The notes beneath the pieces were generated by a model. It made no database searches, was not told the origin of the DNA, and was given only the letters and a program-made list of their open reading frames with translations. Below are positions 10,746 through 18,787 of a DNA stretch of 24,488 nt, in pieces (the first letter of the stretch is position 1; each line of letters begins with the position of its first letter). The DNA comes from Mesostigma viride (lineage: Eukaryota > Streptophyta > Mesostigmatophyceae > Mesostigmatales > Mesostigmataceae). The stretch spans positions 1 to 24,488 of the forward strand of contig RPFO01001364.1 of NCBI GenBank assembly GCA_009746045.1, in the 5' to 3' direction. A program made the position numbers and the translations under genes.

Positions 10746-11504
10746 ATGGACGACCCACGACCCCCTTCGCCCAACGGCTCCCCCGCTCCCCGGTTGGCGC
10801 CTCGGCGGTCCTCTCGGCTTGCGGCCCTTCTTGCGGAGGTGGGCGACCCGGCTGCGGGGGGCTCGGGCGCCCCGGTCTCCCCCTCCTTGGTCTGCGAGGT
10901 CTGCCGGAGCGGGCACCGCGGGCACCACATGTTAGTTTGTGATGCTTGCAATTCCGGGTGGCACTTGCAGTGTCTTACTCCCCGGCTCTACCGGGTCCCG
11001 CCGGGCTCCTGGACGTGCCCGCGCTGTCCCCCCCGGCGGGCCCCCGGGCTGCCCTCCCCGCTGGGTGCTCCGGCCCCCTGCCCCGTGTGCCCCCCTGCCG
11101 AGGCCCTCGGGGCGGGCCGTGGCCTGCCCGATGGGGCCGCCGTTGCTCGGGCCCTGGCGCCCTCGGCCCCGGGGCCCCACCCGTCGCCTGGCCCCGCCGA
11201 CGGGGGCGCGGCGCTGTCGCCTGGGCTGGCCCGGCCGACCCCCGGCGGGCCTGGCGACCCCGGCGCCCGCCCCCGGCCCCTCGCTCCCCGACGCTCTGGC
11301 CTCCCTTCCCCCGGCCGCGGTTGGCCACCCAGCCGCCACCCCCGTCCTTGCCGCGTGGGACGGCGGCCCCCGGGCCCACGCGTTCACCTCGTGGCCGCCC
11401 TCGCACATTGTCGGCGTGGTGGGCCGCGCCACCTTTTCTTGGGCGTACTGCCCTTTGTTGCTGGACGCGGTCGGGCTCCAGGCCGCCTTCCCCTCGCTCC
11501 CTAG
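10746..11504 (+). CDS. Non-LTR element N-terminal part with PHD finger
   Basis: I chose ATG 10746 because it is the first ATG of the frame; a TTG lies six bases upstream. A PHD finger (C4HC3) occupies residues 50-94, with ligands C50, C53, C65, C68, H73, C76, C91 and C94 and the typical W72 (G-W-H) and W89. C112 and C115 follow as another C-x2-C pair. PHD fingers bind histone H3 tails, so the domain may steer integration to particular chromatin; that is inference. The region after about residue 150 is Pro/Ala/Gly/Arg-rich. The true protein probably leaves this frame near 11225-11290, because frame 1 then reads as ordinary protein, so the stop at 11502-11504 is likely out of frame. Confidence 0.75.
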   Translation: MDDPRPPSPNGSPAPRLAPRRSSRLAALLAEVGDPAAGGSGAPVSPSLVCEVCRSGHRGHHMLVCDACNSGWHLQCLTPRLYRVPPGSWTCPRCPPRRAPGLPSPLGAPAPCPVCPPAEALGAGRGLPDGAAVARALAPSAPGPHPSPGPADGGAALSPGLARPTPGGPGDPGARPRPLAPRRSGLPSPGRGWPPSRHPRPCRVGRRPPGPRVHLVAALAHCRRGGPRHLFLGVLPFVAGRGRAPGRLPLAP

Positions 11505-11571
11505 GCCCCCGGCCTTCCTGGCCCTAGTTGCGCAGGTGCGGGCGACATTTCTTTCCGCCGCCCCCCGGTGA
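11245..11571 (+). CDS. Non-LTR element, uncharacterised segment A (shifted frame)
   Basis: This segment lies in the +1 frame relative to the PHD part. From about 11300 it reads as a globular sequence with F-T-S-W-P-P-S-H-I-V-G-V-V-G and A-T-F-S-W-A-Y-C. It ends at TGA 11569-11571, just after a C6 run (11561-11566), where the frame must change again to reach the next segment. I recognise no domain. The start given is approximate, because the shift lies inside a Pro/Ala-rich tract where both frames look alike. Confidence 0.5.
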   Translation, partial: AGLATPAPAPGPSLPDALASLPPAAVGHPAATPVLAAWDGGPRAHAFTSWPPSHIVGVVGRATFSWAYCPLLLDAVGLQAAFPSLPRPPAFLALVAQVRATFLSAAPR

Positions 11572-12139
11572 CGGCCTCGACTCTTTGGGGGTATGTCTTG
11601 GAAGGATATCACGCCGGCTGCCGGCTGCCGTGGCATCTCCCGGCCGCCCGGCAGGAAGAGCTGCTTTCCCTGGACGAGCGGGTGGGTCAGGAGGTGGTCG
11701 AGTTCGTCACGGCGGTGGCTCGAGACGCACAGGTCTCGGTGCGGGCGGCCTACCTCGCGGGCGGCGCCGACCTGGGCCTCATGTCCCCGCGGCAGCTTCG
11801 CCTCTTCTTGGACGCCCAGGCCCCGCCTCCCGGCCCGGTTGCCAGTGGGGGCTTTCTCATCACCTCCCTCAGCCTGGCGCAGGCCGCCATGCTGCGTGTG
11901 GAGTTCGGGGCCCCCATCGCGGTTCAGGGCGGCCAGGCCATCTTGGTGGACTCGGCCGGGCGCGCCCAGCCCCTAACCGCGGGGACGCCTGTTTCTGCCT
12001 TCCTCCACGACATCCTGGAGTTGGCAGGCATCCCGCACGAATGGCACCCCGCGGCTGACCAACCGGTCGGCATCCTCTCGCGCGCCCAGATTGCCGCTCT
12101 CCCGGGTTGCTGGGAGGCCGGCTGGGACCCGCCCCCCCT
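11568..12139 (+). CDS. Non-LTR element, uncharacterised segment B
   Basis: This frame contains about 190 residues with a balanced, folded-protein composition: T-L-W-G-Y-V-L-E-G-Y-H near the start, an E-E-L-L-S-L-D-E-R-V helix, S-P-R-Q-L-R-L-F-L-D, then a strand-rich part with V-E-F-G-A-P-I-A-V-Q-G-G-Q-A-I-L-V-D-S-A-G-R and F-L-H-D-I-L-E-L-A-G-I-P-H-E-W. With segment A it makes a region of about 270-300 residues between the PHD and RING fingers that I cannot assign. At a C7 run (12132-12138) the meaningful reading passes to the next frame; the continuing open frame to 12824 is a shadow of the RING segment. Confidence 0.6.
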
Positions 12140-12970
12140 CATGTCCGGTCCCTTCTGGAGGGGGACGACCCCGAGTCGGGCTCCTGTGCCATCTGCCTTG
12201 AGCCCTTCCGGCCGGGGGATGGCTTGTGTCGCCTGCCCGCGTGCGGCCACACATTCCATCAAGCGTGCATCGCGCGCAGCTTGCTCCACTCCGTGCCGCG
12301 CTGCCCGTTGTGCCGGGCTGTTGTGCCGCCCCCTGGGACTGCGCTTCCTCTCGGCCCGCCCCCGGTCTCGCTGGGTCCCCTGCCGGGTCCCCACCGGGCC
12401 CCGGGGCCAGCTGCCTCCCCGACCCCTCGGCCTCCGCCCCCGGCCTCGTTGCCGGGGCCTGGGGTGGTCGCGGGCGCGCTGGCGAGTCCCCCTGGGAGGG
12501 GCGCCGGCGTTCTCGATCCCCCTCCGCTGGGGGTCTCCCCGGTGGGCACTGCCTCCTCCGTGGCCCCGGCGGGCCTGCCGGGCGCTGGTCGGGTCGTGGT
12601 GCGCGCGCCTGCCGGCCCGGCTGGGGAGACGCCGCAGGCCCCACGTCCTGCCTTTGCTGGCGCCGCTCCCCGCCACTCAGCGCCCGCCGACGGCCTTCAC
12701 CGGTGTGCCGTGCTGCTTCCCACGGGGTCCCCGTGTGCGGGTGTGTTCCACAACCGTAACCTCCTCTGCCAGCACCTTCGCGCTGTGCACCCCGATCTCG
12801 GCGCGGCGGATCTGCAGGCCATGAGCTGTTACCGGTGCCCGGAAGCTCACTGCCAGCGGGTGTACTCCATTCACGGGCGCGCTCAGCACGCGCGCGCCTG
12901 TGTTGCTCAACGGCCCCTCAACCGGCCAGCAGTCCCGGCCCCCTCCCCCCCTCCCGCCTCGGCTCCCCCG
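12107..12970 (+). CDS. Non-LTR element, RING-H2 and C2H2-type zinc-finger segment
   Basis: Counted from 12107, a RING-H2 finger has ligands C27, C30, C46, H48, H51, C54, C66 and C69 (DNA 12185-12313), matching C-x2-C-x15-C-x-H-x2-H-x2-C-x11-C-x2-C. RING-H2 domains usually recruit E2 ubiquitin-conjugating enzymes. A Pro-rich linker of about 125 residues follows. Two C2H2-like fingers come next: one near 12704-12790 (C...C-A-G-V-F...C-Q-H-L-R-A-V-H) and one near 12827-12902 (C-P-E-A-H-C...H-G-R-A-Q-H-A-R-A-C). N-terminal C2H2 fingers are usual DNA-target readers in R2-like elements; a RING is not. The frame is lost in the C5/C7 runs at 12939-12951, where the downstream RT part continues one frame back. 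Confidence 0.8.
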
Positions 12971-13748
12971 GCTCCCAGCCCCCGCCGCCCGACTACTCGG
13001 CCAGTTGGCGTTGGCTTGACACGGTTCCCTGGGATGCATGCGCCATCAACCCGACGTCTACCCTGACCGACCTCCCCCACCGCGCGCGTAGCCTTTTCGC
13101 GCAATGTGCAATCGTTTCTCTCCGGCGCATGCACGCCGCTCCGGACGACCCGCTGGGCTTTAAACTGCACATGGTGACCCCCCGCCTGCTCCTCACCCCT
13201 CTCGGGCGTGGTGTGCGCGGCCTCCAGGGTGCGGTTATTGCCCGTTGCCGACGCTTTCTGCAGGGGGACTGGGAGGGGCTGTTTGGCGTGCCGCCCCCGC
13301 GCACGGCCCGGCTGTCGGGGGAGGTCAACTTCGAGCGGGTGGCCGCCGACGTCATCCGCCTCGTCCGCGAGGGGCAGCTCAGCCGGGCCATGACCCGCTT
13401 GGAAATGGCCAAGCTCGCCCCCGCCAATGCGGCTACCCTGGCGGCCTTGGAGGCTCTTCACCCTGCGGAGCCCGGATTCCAGCTGCCCGTGCCGGACCCC
13501 CTGCCGGCCCCCCTCCGGCTGGACCGCGACTGCTTCCTGGAGGTGATGCGTGAGGTCCCGCGGGCTTCCTCTACCGGGCCGTCGGGCTGGCGCTACGAGC
13601 ACTTGGAGGTCCTGGTGGGGCATGGGGGCGAGGACATTCTCTTTGACACCCTCATTGACCTGGCGGCTGGTCGCGTTCCTCCCGCTGCGCGCGAGTGGTT
13701 AGCGGGCGCTCGCCTCCTCGCTCTGCTCAAGGGTGTCTTGCCCCCCCC
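12952..13748 (+). CDS. Non-LTR element, N-terminal extension of the reverse transcriptase
   Basis: From about 12990 this frame reads D-Y-S-A-S-W-R-W-L-D-T-V-P-W-D and continues through a region typical of the part ahead of LINE RT palms. It includes V-P-R-A-S-S-T-G-P-S-G-W-R-Y-E-H-L, the RT motif 0/1 block that in many R2-like proteins reads K-x-x-G-x-D-G-W-x-x-E. It breaks at the C8 run 13741-13748; there the sequence before (L-L-A-L-L-K) and after (P-E-G-K-V-R-P-I-A) are the two halves of RT motif 2. One missing C would restore the frame. Confidence 0.75.
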
Positions 13749-15905
13749 GAGGGCAAGGTGCGCCCGATCGCCTGCGGTGAGGTGCTCCGCAAGCTCGTGG
13801 GCAAAGTGATCTGCCGCCAAAAGGCGCCCGAGCTCCGTGCCTTTTTCTGCCCGCCCCTCGCAGCGGGTGAGACCTCGGTGGCGGCCCAGCTGGGGGTGAC
13901 GACTCCAGGCGGGGCGGATATCCTCATCCATTCGGTGCAGGCCTACCTCGAGGCCCACCCCACCCACGCTGTCGTCAAGGTCGACTGCCACAACGCGTTC
14001 AACAGTCTGTCCCGCGCCAGCATGTTTGCGGCCGTCATGGAGTCCTTCGAGGACTTGTACGCTTGGACAGCCGTGTGCTACGGCCAGCCCGGCCAACTGG
14101 TTCACATCATGGAGGACGGCACTCGCGGCGGCCTGCTGTCGCGGTCGGGCACCCAGCAAGGGGACCCCCTGGGACCCCTGTACTTTGCCGCCCCCCTCCA
14201 GGGTTGCCTCCAAGCGGTCCATGCTGCCCACCCGGCGGTCGCTATTCAGGCCTACTTGGATGATATCTACCTTCTGGGCCCTGTGCCGGACACCACCGCG
14301 GCTCTGCTGGCACTGCAGACCGCGGTGGCCGACATCAACCTCCAGTTGACCCTGGCCAAGTGCGCGGTGTACTCGCCCCAAGGTGATTGCTCCGGCTTTC
14401 CGCCCCAGCTCTTGGGCCGGGACGAGCGCCTCCATGGGTTGGATGTCCTCGGCGTTCCGGTTGGCGACCCCGCGTTTGTCATCGATGCTCTGCGGGCCGC
14501 CCTCGAGGCACGCACTGAGGTACTGCCCTTGATTGCGCGCCTTCATGATTCGCAGACCAAGGGTCTGCTTCTGTGGTTTTGCGCTCACCCTCGCGTCGTT
14601 CACTGGCTCCGGGGCGCTCTTCCGGCTCAGGTCCGGCTGGCCGCCGAGGGCCACGACGAACGCATCCAGTCGGCCTTGGCGCAGCTGGTCCCGGGCCCCG
14701 ACCTCCCGCCACATGCTATTCGCATTGCCTCCCTGCCTGCACGGATGGGTGGCTGCGGTCTGACTCGTGCCGCCCGGCTGGCCCCAGCAGCATTTTTGGG
14801 CTCCGTCGCTCAGTCGTGGGCGGAAAGCTGCCGGCTCCTGCCCCTTTTGGCAACGGCAGCGCCTGACCTCCTGGACCCCAGCAGCCCTTTGCCCTTCGTC
14901 ACCGCCATCCAGGAGGCCTATGCTGAGATCCAGCAGGCCTGTTCTCCCGTCCGTGCCGCTCAGGCGGTACAGCGCCACCTCCCTCGCGGCACTCCCTCGG
15001 TCGCCTCCGTTCAATCTCCCGCCGCATTCCCTGCTCGCGTCATCGATAAACACCAGAAAACCTACGCGGGTATTCTGCACACGGCTGATTGGATTGCTCT
15101 TTTCGCGGACCTCAACGCCCAGGGACGTGCGTGGCTGTTCTCGCTTTCCTTGCGGAGTGTGGGCTCGGCGTACCTTCGTGCTCTTCCCATGGCCCCCCCA
15201 TTCGCCTTGGCTCCCAGCCACTACTCGGTGGCGCTCCGGCACCAGCTATTTGCCCCGCAGCCTCTTGTTCCGGCCGGGCGGCCTTGTGGTAGCTGTGGGC
15301 AGCCGCTGGATCCCACGGGGACTCACTACCTTGCCTGCATGGGGGGCCAACAGAATCAGAATTGGTATTTGTATTTGCACACTGTCCTCCTGACGGTGGT
15401 GCTCGCCATGATTCGGTCGGTTTTCCCCCACGCGAACATCCGGTCCGAGGATGCGGATGGCGCTGCCTTCTATTCCCCCAACCACCGGCCTGACATCGTG
15501 GTGCTGGACTTTGAGGGGGGTGGCCGGCATCTGCTTATTGACGTTTCGGTGGCGCGGCCCTTGGCTCTTAGCCACGTGGCTGGGGCCTCCCTCACGGCAG
15601 GTTACACGGCGGACCGGGCGGAGCGGGCCAAGCTCCTGGCCTACGGCGACGTCGGGCACCATCGTGTGGTGCCCTTTGTCCTGGAGGAGTTTGGGGCCAT
15701 GGGGCCCCTGACCTCCGCCTTCTTCAAGGAGTGTTGCCGGCTCCGGGAGGACCGGCTGGACCTGGAGGGCCAGCGGGCCCCATGGTCGGCGCGGACCTGG
15801 ACGTCATATTGGCGTCAGCGCTTGTCGGTGGCGCTGACTCGGGCCATGGCGGACATCATGCTCCGCCGTACGCGGGCTGATTTTGCGGTGCAGCAGGGCT
15901 ATTAG
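13749..15905 (+). CDS. Non-LTR element reverse transcriptase and RLE endonuclease
   Basis: The RT palm shows motif A V-K-V-D-C-H-N-A-F-N (catalytic Asp 13983-13985), motif B G-T-Q-Q-G-D-P-L-G-P (from 14148) and motif C Y-L-D-D (14253-14264). Thumb and connector follow. A knuckle C-G-S-C-G...D-P-T-G-T-H-Y-L-A-C lies at 15285-15338. The endonuclease has R-P-D-I-V-V (Asp 15492-15494) and L-L-I-D-V-S-V (Asp 15540-15542), the PD...D core of restriction-like LINE endonucleases, then V-V-P-F-V-L-E-E-F-G-A-M-G-P. In this class the endonuclease nicks the target and the RT primes on the nick (target-primed reverse transcription). The frame is open to TAG 15903-15905 with no internal stop, so this catalytic half is intact. 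No apurinic-type endonuclease or RNase H is seen. Confidence 0.9.
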   Translation, partial: EGKVRPIACGEVLRKLVGKVICRQKAPELRAFFCPPLAAGETSVAAQLGVTTPGGADILIHSVQAYLEAHPTHAVVKVDCHNAFNSLSRASMFAAVMESFEDLYAWTAVCYGQPGQLVHIMEDGTRGGLLSRSGTQQGDPLGPLYFAAPLQGCLQAVHAAHPAVAIQAYLDDIYLLGPVPDTTAALLALQTAVADINLQLTLAKCAVYSPQGDCSGFPPQLLGRDERLHGLDVLGVPVGDPAFVIDALRAALEARTEVLPLIARLHDSQTKGLLLWFCAHPRVVHWLRGALPAQVRLAAEGHDERIQSALAQLVPGPDLPPHAIRIASLPARMGGCGLTRAARLAPAAFLGSVAQSWAESCRLLPLLATAAPDLLDPSSPLPFVTAIQEAYAEIQQACSPVRAAQAVQRHLPRGTPSVASVQSPAAFPARVIDKHQKTYAGILHTADWIALFADLNAQGRAWLFSLSLRSVGSAYLRALPMAPPFALAPSHYSVALRHQLFAPQPLVPAGRPCGSCGQPLDPTGTHYLACMGGQQNQNWYLYLHTVLLTVVLAMIRSVFPHANIRSEDADGAAFYSPNHRPDIVVLDFEGGGRHLLIDVSVARPLALSHVAGASLTAGYTADRAERAKLLAYGDVGHHRVVPFVLEEFGAMGPLTSAFFKECCRLREDRLDLEGQRAPWSARTWTSYWRQRLSVALTRAMADIMLRRTRADFAVQQGY

Positions 15906-16118
15906 GTTCCTCCCGTTAGGCGTTTCCATTGGTCTTATCGTAGTATAGAGCTTTGACATGGCTCTGTATATAGGTTTATAGCTGGGCGTTTGCTTTGGTT
16001 TGAGTGATTTCACTCTGCTGTAAGTAATTATATTTTTAACATATAGGCTTGGGTCACGGCAGTGTAGTGTGTTTCCTTCCTCTATTCCTGGAGTAAACGG
16101 GTTTTGGTAAATGGTTGT
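15906..16118 (+). other. Presumed 3' UTR of the non-LTR element and junction to the gypsy element
   Basis: Composition drops abruptly from GC-rich to mixed or AT-rich after the stop codon. There is no clear poly(A) or simple-repeat tail and no satellite sequence on this side. The junction with the neighbouring element cannot be placed by eye. Confidence 0.4.
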
Positions 16119-16421
16119 ATGGCGTATTACAGTAACACATACGTTAATGCATTGAGATCAGCTCCGTCACGTTCGTCTTTCGCTAGGGGTTTGAGTAGAG
16201 AAGGCCTGACTAGTTTAGGTAGTATCAGGCCCATTAGAGGTAGAGGTGGCGGTAGAAATCCAAGACGTAACAATGGTTCCGGAGGAACTTTCGTAGGTAG
16301 AGAACGAGACGACGGTCCTTTGTCACATACGCCTTTGCAAGAACCCTTCCGCGTCCAGGGATACGAAGACGACACTTTCTTGACAGGTAATGGGCGGGTC
16401 GCCTTCAAGCTGGGAGAGTAG
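16119..16421 (+). CDS. Small basic RG-rich ORF, function unknown
   Basis: The start ATG 16119 (M-A-Y-Y-S-N) gives 100 residues to TAG; an in-frame ATG at 16110 is alternative. The middle has a basic G-R-G-G-G-R-N-P-R-R-N-N-G-S-G-G stretch resembling RGG-type RNA-binding tails, and the end is more acidic (G-Y-E-D-D-T-F). I recognise no family. Codon choice (GGT, GTA, AGA, TTA) resembles the gypsy ORFs downstream and not the GC-rich LINE upstream, so it may be a leader ORF of the gypsy element. It could also be a host exon, since GGTAAT occurs at 16387. Confidence 0.4.
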   Translation: MAYYSNTYVNALRSAPSRSSFARGLSREGLTSLGSIRPIRGRGGGRNPRRNNGSGGTFVGRERDDGPLSHTPLQEPFRVQGYEDDTFLTGNGRVAFKLGE

Positions 16422-16818
16422 TGCTGCCCGGTTCGGGACACGCTCTACCTAGATGCTAGACCTGCTCGCAGCGGATAAACCCTTTCGTAGATAGCCTGTC
16501 TTTCGCCTTGTTTTCCTGCTTACGGTTGTTTCCTGTCGTAGATAGGGGATTATTACTGTTCGGATCGGCCAGCGTGAGACGATTAGCGTCGCAGTACCTA
16601 CACCTTTTTCCTTCGTGCTGCTGTTTTATTAGACGGCCGCACCCGCAGAGATACGGGTCGCTGTTTAGGACGAGCGCTGGACTATTCGGTCGCTGATTTA
16701 GGACGAGCGCTGGACAATTCCGCCCTCATGCTGCTTTCGGTGATCCAGATCGCCCAGATAAGTCGCCTACCCCTTCTTCTTCTAGCGTGACGTCACAAGA
16801 CCCACCAGGTGCGTTACC
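16422..16818 (+). other. Leader or possible 5' LTR region of the gypsy element
   Basis: No coding sequence is supported; the 62-codon frame at 16508-16696 has no motifs. The region holds a 32/33-bp tandem duplication. I searched by eye for a match to 24028-24488 that would mark an LTR pair and for a tRNA primer-binding site next to it, and found neither. Confidence 0.35.
16656..16720. repeat. Tandem duplication of ~32 bp
   Basis: Copy 1 (16656-16687) and copy 2 (16688-16720) both contain TTTAGGACGAGCGCTGGAC and differ by one inserted base and one substitution. It lies just upstream of the viroplasmin-like ORF. Confidence 0.85.
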
Positions 16819-17214
16819 ATGAGCCAACGTCGTGTTTTTACTGCGCCTTCCCATTCATCCAGTGACAATAGCTTAGCTAAATATTACGTAGTTATTTGCC
16901 CTCAATGGTCAGCCATTTTCCTCTCCTGGTCAGATGCTAGGAAGATAGTGCAAAATCGTACAACATATAATGTAGTTAGGTATAAGAAATTTGTTACCTT
17001 CGAGGAAGCCCAACAATTCCTTATAGACCATAGTGTATCAGATTTAGGCCTACACGCACGTTCTACTCCTCATGGTCGCCCTCCTGTAGAAGCTCTAGAT
17101 TTTGCTACCCCTCCTTCGTCTCCCCCTAAGCGGGCTGCATCCTCATCTAGCTTAGATACTCCTCTCACCTTAGAATTCGGTTCCCTATCCATTACTGTTG
17201 TTAAAAAGGATTGA
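16819..17214 (+). CDS. ORF with RNase H1 N-terminal / caulimovirus viroplasmin-like domain
   Basis: 131 residues from ATG 16819. Residues 21-71 match the hybrid-binding fold shared by eukaryotic RNase H1 N-termini and the caulimovirus inclusion-body protein: K-Y-Y-V-V at the first strand, L-S-W-S-D-A in the centre, then Y-K-K-F-V-T-F-E-E-A-Q-Q-F-L. The Gly residues usual between the first two strands are absent (I-C-P-Q-W-S-A instead). In RNase H1 this domain binds RNA/DNA hybrids. The remaining 60 residues are Ser/Pro-rich and look disordered; no RNase H catalytic domain follows. It ends 119 nt before the gag ATG, in another frame. A role in packaging or in binding replication hybrids is inference. 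A separate host gene is possible but less likely, given matching codon use and spacing. Confidence 0.75.
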   Translation: MSQRRVFTAPSHSSSDNSLAKYYVVICPQWSAIFLSWSDARKIVQNRTTYNVVRYKKFVTFEEAQQFLIDHSVSDLGLHARSTPHGRPPVEALDFATPPSSPPKRAASSSSLDTPLTLEFGSLSITVVKKD

Positions 17215-17333
17215 TTTAAATTGTTTCCTTCTTTTAAGACAAGCTTTTTCTTTTCTTTCCTTGCCTTAAATTAGGCCTTGTCCTTTATCCGTGTTGCTTT
17301 CAGTTAGATTCCTAATCATTTACTTAATTAAAA

Positions 17334-17657
17334 ATGGATCCAGTGGGTGGTAACATGTCGCCTATACCTACCAACACTCCTACTATGAGTAATAATAATA
17401 ATAATACTAACAACCATAACAACAATCGTGGTAACCGACGGGACTCACTTGAAACGGTACACCATCTCACTCCTCAAGGTAATCTTCGTACCTCACCTCC
17501 TTCTCCTGTCACTGGTGGTCGCCGTCGTCCCTCACTTACCCCTCCTACCTATGAACAACGTATGCATGTCAGATTTAGTGATGACCCTTCCCTTACCCTG
17601 AACCAGGCCTCTGCCCCTCCTGCAACCTTGGCTCAACCCCCAGCAGGTCCTCACTAA
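17334..17657 (+). CDS. gag: Gag N-terminal segment
   Basis: ATG 17334 follows an A-rich AATTAAAA context. The 107-residue frame has a low-complexity Asn tract (residues about 20-31, encoded by AAT/AAC repeats) and a Ser/Pro/Arg-rich tail with R-R-R-P-S-L-T-P-P-T-Y-E-Q-R-M. It ends at TAA just after a C5 run (17637-17641). In the frame one base back, the sequence continues open without interruption into the main Gag body, so the split is best read as a single-base indel at the C-run. N-terminal disordered extensions of this kind are common in Ty3 Gags. Confidence 0.65.
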   Translation: MDPVGGNMSPIPTNTPTMSNNNNNTNNHNNNRGNRRDSLETVHHLTPQGNLRTSPPSPVTGGRRRPSLTPPTYEQRMHVRFSDDPSLTLNQASAPPATLAQPPAGPH

Positions 17658-18787
17658 CTAACAATGTTGCTAGGCCTCCTTCCCACCCTGTGCCTTCCAT
17701 GCCTGCTTTTAACACGGGTCGTGCCTCTGCCCCTGTCGGCCCTTCTGGGCGCCCTAGTGCAGTTCCCTTTTACCCACCTGCTTCCTGGTCCTACCCTGAG
17801 ACGGCCTATGAGGCAGCCCAGGTCCCTACCCGTGTGGCTGAATTAGAAGTTAATAGTGATTTCAGCACCATGCCCCTAGATGATAGAAATTATGATCATT
17901 TTGCCTACTCCTCTCTTCGTGAGCAATATACTGTCCCCTTCTCTTATGGGCACCAGCCTGAAACGGTGGCCCCTTCTAGACCCCTACCCAAGACTTTTCC
18001 TCTTCCTTCCTTCTATCCCGCTTATGTAGCAGTGGAAGATAGTGGCCCTATGGGAAAAACTGACTCTTCTAATCCCCCTAAGCCCCCTGCTCTTCCCCTC
18101 TTTGCTAATCTTCCCAAGCTGGATGTCAAGTCTACCCCTCAACAGTTTTTCACCTTTATTATGTTGCTTACCCAGAACACAGAGTCGTGGCAGAATCATA
18201 ATAGATGGCGTCTCTCTGATGCTGTATTAGTTCCTCACTATCTTACAACCTGCATTACTCCTGAGCTTGCTAACCTCATTCAGTGTGAGTCTTTGGCCTC
18301 TCATGCCTACCCTAACTCTGTAGCAGAATTGTTTAAGCGTTTAGAGAACCATTTAGTCCCTCCTGATTCAGATTGGCAGGATAGATTAGCCTTTGGTACC
18401 TTGCAGCAGGGTTCTAAATCATTTAAGGAGTATATGAAAGAGTTTGATGCTCAGATGGTACGAATTAGGGATTTGTCGGGTGCAGAAGTACGTGCTCGCT
18501 TCCTCCAAGGCCTCAGTAGACCTTTATTACGTGAAGTCAAGCGCCAGTTCTCTGCCTACCGTTTTACTGATCTGCCCCTCAAGCATGTGCGCCAGCATCT
18601 CTTGCGAGTAGCAGATTTCTTCACCACTCCTTCTCTCCCTACCCGTTCCCGTATTAATAATATTATCCTTACCCCTGAGGAGGAGAACTCCTATGTAGAA
18701 GAATTAGATATCTGCGTTGCTGATCTATCAGCTCTTGATGTCTCTCATATCACATGCTATCATTGTAAGGAAGTAGGTCATCGTGAT
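17642..18787 (+). CDS. gag: Gag main body with capsid-like domain and start of the zinc knuckle
   Basis: The frame is open from the C-run to 18904, but the meaningful part ends near 18787. After a Pro-rich stretch, a helical Retrotrans_gag-like region lies at about 18100-18640. It includes F-F-T-F-I-M-L-L, an L-A-F-G-T-L-Q-Q-G-S-K-S-F-K-E-Y-M segment and A-R-F-L-Q-G-L-S-R-P-L, the usual Ty3 capsid features. Then C-Y-H-C-K-E-V-G-H (18755-18781) begins a CCHC knuckle. The last Cys is found only in the next frame (18792-18794), at a spacing two nucleotides short of the canonical H-x4-C, which argues for a 2-nt deletion. Gag forms the particle and binds element RNA. Confidence 0.85.

Larger units (their letters stand above)
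10633..16080 (+). mobile_element. RLE-type non-LTR retrotransposon (3' end approximate)
   Basis: The element begins where the last satellite remnant (GGTACC) ends. It has a short leader with two GC hairpins and one long coding region interpreted as PHD, unknown region, RING-H2, C2H2-type fingers, RT, CCHC-like knuckle and PD-(D/E)XK-like endonuclease, ending at 15905. The RT motifs (GTQQGDPLGP, YLDD), the C-terminal knuckle and the R-P-D-I-V...L-I-D-V endonuclease are the layout of the R2/CRE/NeSL/R4 branch of LINEs. These often insert site-specifically into repeated DNA. GC content far exceeds that of the flanks. The coding region changes frame five times, mostly at C-runs, so the copy is decayed or the sequence has errors. 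No poly(A) tail is obvious; the 3' end falls somewhere in 15906-16118. Confidence 0.82.

Noticed and set aside
11924-12676. Minus-strand frames opposite the RING segment
   Set aside because: Arg/Gly/Pro-rich shadows of the GC-rich coding strand without motifs.
13593-15242. 549-codon minus-strand open frame
   Set aside because: Antisense shadow of the GC-rich RT gene; the plus strand carries all catalytic motifs.
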